64,000 nt of DNA, taken from assembly GCA_024280335.1 (NCBI GenBank), contig JAJRQI010000069.1, positions 1 through 64,000 on the forward strand, in the 5' to 3' direction. This document shows positions 60,769 through 64,000 of the stretch, one piece after another. Position numbers and translations under genes: made by a program. Origin of the DNA: Deltaproteobacteria bacterium. GTDB lineage: Bacteria; Desulfobacterota; Desulfuromonadia; Desulfuromonadales; Geopsychrobacteraceae. Every line of letters starts with the position of its first letter. Within the stretch, counting starts at the first letter, position 1. The notes beneath the pieces are model-generated. The model made no database searches, was not told the DNA's origin, and saw only the letters and a program-made list of their open reading frames with translations.

Positions 60769-61493
60769 CGGCACAAGCGACGAAGGTTCCGATTATTGAG
60801 GCCGAGCAGCTGCATACCTATTACGGCGCCAGTCATATTCTGCACGGCATCAGCCTCAGTGTCGCCCCCGGAGAGACCCTGAGTTTGATGGGTCGCAACG
60901 GCATGGGCAAGACCACCCTGCTGCGCTCGTTGCTGGGCTTGACCCCGCCACGGCGGGGGACGGTGAAGATCTATGGCCGGGAGATGACTGGGGCAGCAAC
61001 ACAAAAAATCATTCGGCAGGGGATCGCCTTCGTGCCGGAGGATCGCGGTATTTTCCCCAATCTGACCGTCAGGGAGAATCTGATCATGGCTGCCCGCTCC
61101 GGACTTGATGGCCGCAAGGACTGGGATCTGACCCGAGTGCTCGAAACTTTTCCCCGGCTGGCGCAGCGTCTGAGCCACATGGGCAACCACCTGTCCGGCG
61201 GTGAGCAGCAGATGCTCACCGTCGGCCGGGCGCTGATGACCAATCCCGAGCTGCTGATTCTCGACGAGGCCACCGAAGGTCTGGCCCCGCTGATCCGCAA
61301 GGAGATCTGGTCGGTGGTGCGAACAATCAAGCAGAGCGGCATCGCCACGGTGATCGTCGATAAGGATATCAAGGCGCTGCTGGAACTGGCCGACCGGAAC
61401 CTCATCATCAGCAAGGGACGGATTGTCTATCAGGGAAGTTCAGCGGAGTTGGCTGCTGATCCCGAGATTCATGCCCGCTATCTGGGCGTTTAG
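60765..61493 (+). CDS. livF: ABC transporter ATPase, LivF type
   Basis: The 242-residue protein has Walker A GRNGMGKTTLL, the signature LSGGEQQMLTVGRALM, Walker B LLILDEATEGLAP and a switch region (VIVDKDIKALLEL) with aspartate/lysine in place of the usual histidine. The GTG start at 60765 overlaps the livG stop. It completes the importer operon with livK, livH, livM and livG; the aromatic ligase gene upstream points to an aromatic acid as cargo. Confidence 0.92.
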   Translation: MTAQATKVPIIEAEQLHTYYGASHILHGISLSVAPGETLSLMGRNGMGKTTLLRSLLGLTPPRRGTVKIYGREMTGAATQKIIRQGIAFVPEDRGIFPNLTVRENLIMAARSGLDGRKDWDLTRVLETFPRLAQRLSHMGNHLSGGEQQMLTVGRALMTNPELLILDEATEGLAPLIRKEIWSVVRTIKQSGIATVIVDKDIKALLELADRNLIISKGRIVYQGSSAELAADPEIHARYLGV

Positions 61494-61502
61494 GAGGCTG
61501 AC

Positions 61503-62368
61503 ATGGAAAACGGGACAGAGAAAAAAGTCGGTTCTGCTGAATGGGTGGAACAGCTGATCCATGAATATTGGGCAACCAGCCCGCAGAATACCCTGGAAAA
61601 CGGCAGCGGAGAAAGGCCTGGGATGAGCCATTGGTCGGTTATGTAAGGGCCGTCCATCCGCTCTTTCGGCAACTTGCCGCCGATCTGTCGCCCTTCTACT
61701 GGACGCCGGAGCAGGCTTTTCAGTTGGCCTTTCCGCAAGCCCCGGTGCCGGCCGAAGAGCTGAGTATCATCAGTTGGGTGCTGCCGCAAACCGCCGCGAC
61801 CCGAGCGGATCAGAACCGGGAGACCGATCTTCCCGCCGAGCGCTGGGCCCGTTCACGGGACTTCGGCGAACGTTTCAACTGTGCGCTGCGTCTGCACCTT
61901 GCCGCCGCTTTAACCAGCGCTGGCTATCCGGCCGTTGCCCCGGAGCGTCTCCCCGAGTTCGCTATCCAGCGTTCGGAACGTTTCGGTTTTGCCTCGAACT
62001 GGTCAGAGCGGCACACCGCTCACGCTGCCGGACTCGGTACCTTCGGCTTAAGTGACGGGCTGATCACTCCACGCGGCAAAGCGGTGCGTGTCGGCTCGGT
62101 CATCGCCCGCATCGACCTGCCGGGCACCCCGCAGGCCTACGCCGATCACCAGGCCTGGTGCCTGTGGTACGCCAAAGGGACTTGCGGGGTCTGCGCGCAA
62201 CGCTGCCCGGTGGATGCGATCAGCGATGCCGGGCACGACAAGGACAAGTGTTTCGAATATATCCAGCAGGTCACCGCCCCCTATGCACAAAAAGAATTCG
62301 GTACCGAAGCAACCCCCTGCGGTCTGTGCCAGGTCGGTATCCCCTGTGAGGCTCGGATTCCGCTCTGA
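61503..62368 (+). pseudogene. 4Fe-4S epoxyqueuosine reductase-like protein, frameshifted
   Basis: The N-terminal frame from the ATG at 61503 (MENGTEKKVGSAEWVEQLIHEYWATSPQNTLENGSGE) ends at a stop near 61645, while the family continues in another frame from about 61615 (KAWDEPLVGYVRAVHPLF). The single-base loss lies at about 61614-61617. The C-terminal part has the QueG-like WSERHTAHAAGLGTFGLSDGLITPRGKAVRVGS region and two iron-sulfur sets (CGVCAQRCPVDAI; PCGLCQVGIPC). It may be a sequencing error or a pseudogene. A spurious TTG start at 61568 would rescue only the truncated frame. It is co-directional with the liv genes. Confidence 0.7.
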
Positions 62369-62448
62369 ATCTTACGGGTGGATCAGGATCGCCCGGTCGT
62401 CTTTGTTGAAGATCAGTAGCTGCTCCTTTTCGTCGGGCTACCGACCGG

Positions 62449-62934
62449 CTATTGTTCTTCTGCGGTTGAAGCCAGCTCCGCAGCCATCTGCGTAACGATC
62501 TCGATATCCTCTTCCTTGAACTCTTCAACCCAGAGCGCTGTTGCCAGGTAGAGTTTGATCCATGGCGAATCCTTGTAGCTGTGCGCAAGTTGCGCATAAA
62601 TCTTCAGCTTGGTCTCCGACTCTTCATTCCCGGCACTCTCAAGCTTCGCGAGATATTGGTCATTAATCTCCGGGGCCAGTTCGGTGAAGTAGGCAACCAG
62701 CAGGTCGGAAGCCAGCTGCCCCTCTTCGGCTTTGAACAGCATCGCGTCAAGGCGTGACCCCGAGCCCGCTTTACGTTTGACCAGCGATTCGTGGCGAAAC
62801 GTTTTCAGCCCGGCGGCTTCGATCCAGCGGCTGAAGATGAGCGGCTGTTGTTTGGCGCATAAACGACACATGGCCGTTTTTTTATTCTCTGCAAGTTCTG
62901 TCCAGGCGTCACTGACTGTCTTGGGAACCATCAT
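62449..62934 (-). CDS. Hypothetical protein with CxxC
   Basis: The 161-residue protein is not recognised. It starts MMVPKTVSDAWTELAENKKTAMCRLCAKQQPLIFSRWIEAAGL, with a CxxC, and is then helical with an acidic C-terminal third (KEEDIEIVTQMAAELASTAEEQ). No signal peptide or membrane segment is seen. An AAAGGTAC-type site precedes the ATG. Downstream of its stop, at about 62390-62435 on the same strand, a short open stretch ends in LLIFNKDDRAILIHP, which reads like a protein tail; it may be a remnant or a frameshifted end of a neighbouring gene. Confidence 0.6.
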   Translation of the reverse strand: MMVPKTVSDAWTELAENKKTAMCRLCAKQQPLIFSRWIEAAGLKTFRHESLVKRKAGSGSRLDAMLFKAEEGQLASDLLVAYFTELAPEINDQYLAKLESAGNEESETKLKIYAQLAHSYKDSPWIKLYLATALWVEEFKEEDIEIVTQMAAELASTAEEQ

Positions 62935-63052
62935 CCGGTACCTTTCGTGTGAAATGAAGAATCGAATATTTCGAGCACTATGACATCATCAAATAAGGAG
63001 AACAAGCCGGGATTGAGGTCGGAAGAGAAACATCTTTGCATTGATCGAATTC

Positions 63053-63066
63053 CATTCTACGGAATG
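63053..63066. promoter_or_regulatory. Candidate IclR operator
   Basis: CATTC-TACG-GAATG is a perfect five-base dyad inside TTCC-N7-GGAA, about 105 bases ahead of the IclR gene. IclR-family sites commonly contain TTCC/GGAA half sites. It may mediate autoregulation. Confidence 0.5.
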
Positions 63067-63171
63067 CGATTTCAAAAAACTGTTGACTGGTGATTTTTCC
63101 TCCTGTAAATTTACGCACAGATAGAGTTGAACATCAGCTAGGGAGAGATTCCCGCCAAAGATCGGCAGAGC

Positions 63172-63957
63172 ATGAGTGCCCCCAATGAAACGGTCATAAA
63201 AGAAAATAACCCCCAGATCGTCACTGCGCTGGCACGGGGCTTAAGCCTGCTGCGTTGTTTTCGGCAGGGCGACCGTTTTCTCGGTAACCAGGAGCTCGCT
63301 GAACGTACCGGACTGCCCAAGGCGACCGTCTCGCGGTTGACCCATACCCTGACCGAGCTGGGGTATCTGAACCGTTCCAAGCGCTTCAACCAGTACAGTT
63401 TGGGGGCTGCCGTTCTTTCCCTGGGCTATTCGATGCTCGGCAATACCGACATTCTTAAATCCGCCCGACCGCTGATGCAGGAGCTGGCCGACAGTGCAGA
63501 AGCCTCGGTATCTTTGGCGGCCCGCGACGGCCTGCACATGGTCTATCTGGAAAACTGCGTTGCTCGCGCCAACATGATTACTCTGCGTATCGACGTGGGG
63601 GCTCGTACCCGGATCGCCAACACCGCTATGGGGCGGGCGTTGCTCTGTGGACTTCCCGAAGAAGAGCGGGTCGATCTTATTGCCCTGATCCGTAAAACTA
63701 CACCGAAAGGGGAGTGGCTACAGATCAAGGCAGGGATCGAGCAGGGCGCGATCGACTACCGGGAGAGAGGGTTCTGCTTTTCCCTCGGGGACTGGCGCGA
63801 AAATGTCAACTCGATCGCCGTTCCGCTGATCTCCGCCGACGGGTCTGTACAGGCGATCAACTGCGGCGGGCCGGCCTGGCAACTCAGCGCCGAAAAGCTT
63901 GAGAAGGATATCGGACCGCGGCTGGTTGAGATCGGTCGTCGACTAGAAAATTTTTAG
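63172..63957 (+). CDS. IclR-family transcriptional regulator
   Basis: The 261-residue protein has the IclR winged helix (ARGLSLLRCFRQGDRFLGNQELAERTGLPKATVSRLTHTLTELGYL) and the C-terminal effector domain (LADSAEASVSLAARDGLHMVYLENCV; ANTAMGRALLCGLPEEER; YRERGFCFSLGDW...VNSIAVPLIS). IclR regulators often control aromatic-acid catabolism genes, responding to acids or CoA esters. An acid-type inducer for the benzoyl-CoA genes is inferred. The ribosome-binding site is weak. It ends close to the window edge. Confidence 0.88.
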   Translation: MSAPNETVIKENNPQIVTALARGLSLLRCFRQGDRFLGNQELAERTGLPKATVSRLTHTLTELGYLNRSKRFNQYSLGAAVLSLGYSMLGNTDILKSARPLMQELADSAEASVSLAARDGLHMVYLENCVARANMITLRIDVGARTRIANTAMGRALLCGLPEEERVDLIALIRKTTPKGEWLQIKAGIEQGAIDYRERGFCFSLGDWRENVNSIAVPLISADGSVQAINCGGPAWQLSAEKLEKDIGPRLVEIGRRLENF

Positions 63958-63988
63958 AACGATGATGAAACCCAAAAACATATTTCTC

Positions 63989-63995
63989 AGGAGGT
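63989..63995 (+). promoter_or_regulatory. Ribosome-binding site of a gene beyond the window
   Basis: The strong site AGGAGGT lies five bases before the window end, about 30 bases after the IclR stop. It shows that a co-directional gene starts at or just past 64000. Confidence 0.75.
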
Positions 63996-64000
63996 AAGAG

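Overview
The window reads as the chromosome of an anaerobic deltaproteobacterium of the Desulfuromonas/Geobacter type (Desulfobacterota). The main evidence is gene content: a complete tungsten benzoyl-CoA reductase-type cluster in the order bamBCDEFGHI, including a selenocysteine codon in bamF, and phenol-carboxylation genes arranged as in anaerobic phenol degraders. I saw no rRNA, tRNA, CRISPR array, phage or complete insertion sequence.

Layout. 0.1-2.7 kb: a truncated OsmC gene divergent from an ArsR-rhodanese regulator around a perfect operator palindrome, then a PLP-dependent sulfur amino-acid enzyme. 2.7-4.2 kb: a mercury-type uptake operon (merR, merT, a 52-residue [2Fe-2S] protein, a GDCCVxC protein, merF) without a reductase gene. 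4.4-5.8 kb: small regulator and acetyltransferase genes. 6.3-10 kb: an XylR/DmpR-type sigma-54 activator and a flavin group (two FMN-binding-fold proteins around a fusion of an archaeal-type CTP-dependent riboflavin kinase domain to a HAD phosphatase). 10-12.8 kb: phosphate butyryltransferase and butyrate kinase between copies of a hairpin-rich repeat. 12.8-21.8 kb: the phenol block, read leftward: ppsA, ppsB, ubiD-type carboxylase, a Tm-1-like/UPF0261 gene, ppsC, ubiX, and an outer-membrane SphA/MetA-like protein. The ubiD-to-ubiX part is bracketed by two inverted copies of a 162-bp MITE. A sigma-54 promoter and two XylR-type upstream sites lie ahead of ppsA.

21.9-28.9 kb: a cluster I cannot assign to a known pathway: an ATP/ADP-translocase-like/HEAT/cNMP-binding fusion, a GNAT, a PP-loop ATPase, a glutathione-synthase-like ATP-grasp enzyme and an N-formylglutamate amidohydrolase-like protein. 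29.2-41.0 kb: bamB-I and fdhD. 41.0-43.7 kb: a membrane sensor kinase. 44.2-50.5 kb: an ATP-dependent (class I) benzoyl-CoA reductase-like operon bcrCBAD, a tandem GNAT and a Usp protein. 50.5-61.5 kb: acyl-CoA dehydrogenase, feruloyl-CoA synthase-like ligase, hydrolase, benzoate-CoA ligase-like gene and a Liv-type ABC importer. 61.5-64 kb: a frameshifted ferredoxin-type protein, a hypothetical protein and an IclR regulator.

How it fits together (inference). Aromatic acids enter by the ABC importer and phenol through the outer-membrane protein. Phenol is phosphorylated by PpsABC and carboxylated by the UbiD enzyme, whose prenylated FMN is made by UbiX. CoA ligases then activate aromatic acids, and the ring of benzoyl-CoA is reduced by BamB-I, by the BcrCBAD-like enzyme, or by both on different substrates. 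The enzymes after ring reduction (dienoyl-CoA hydratase, hydroxyacyl dehydrogenase, ring hydrolase) and 4-hydroxybenzoyl-CoA reductase are not in this window. A ribosome-binding site at the right edge shows that the cluster continues.
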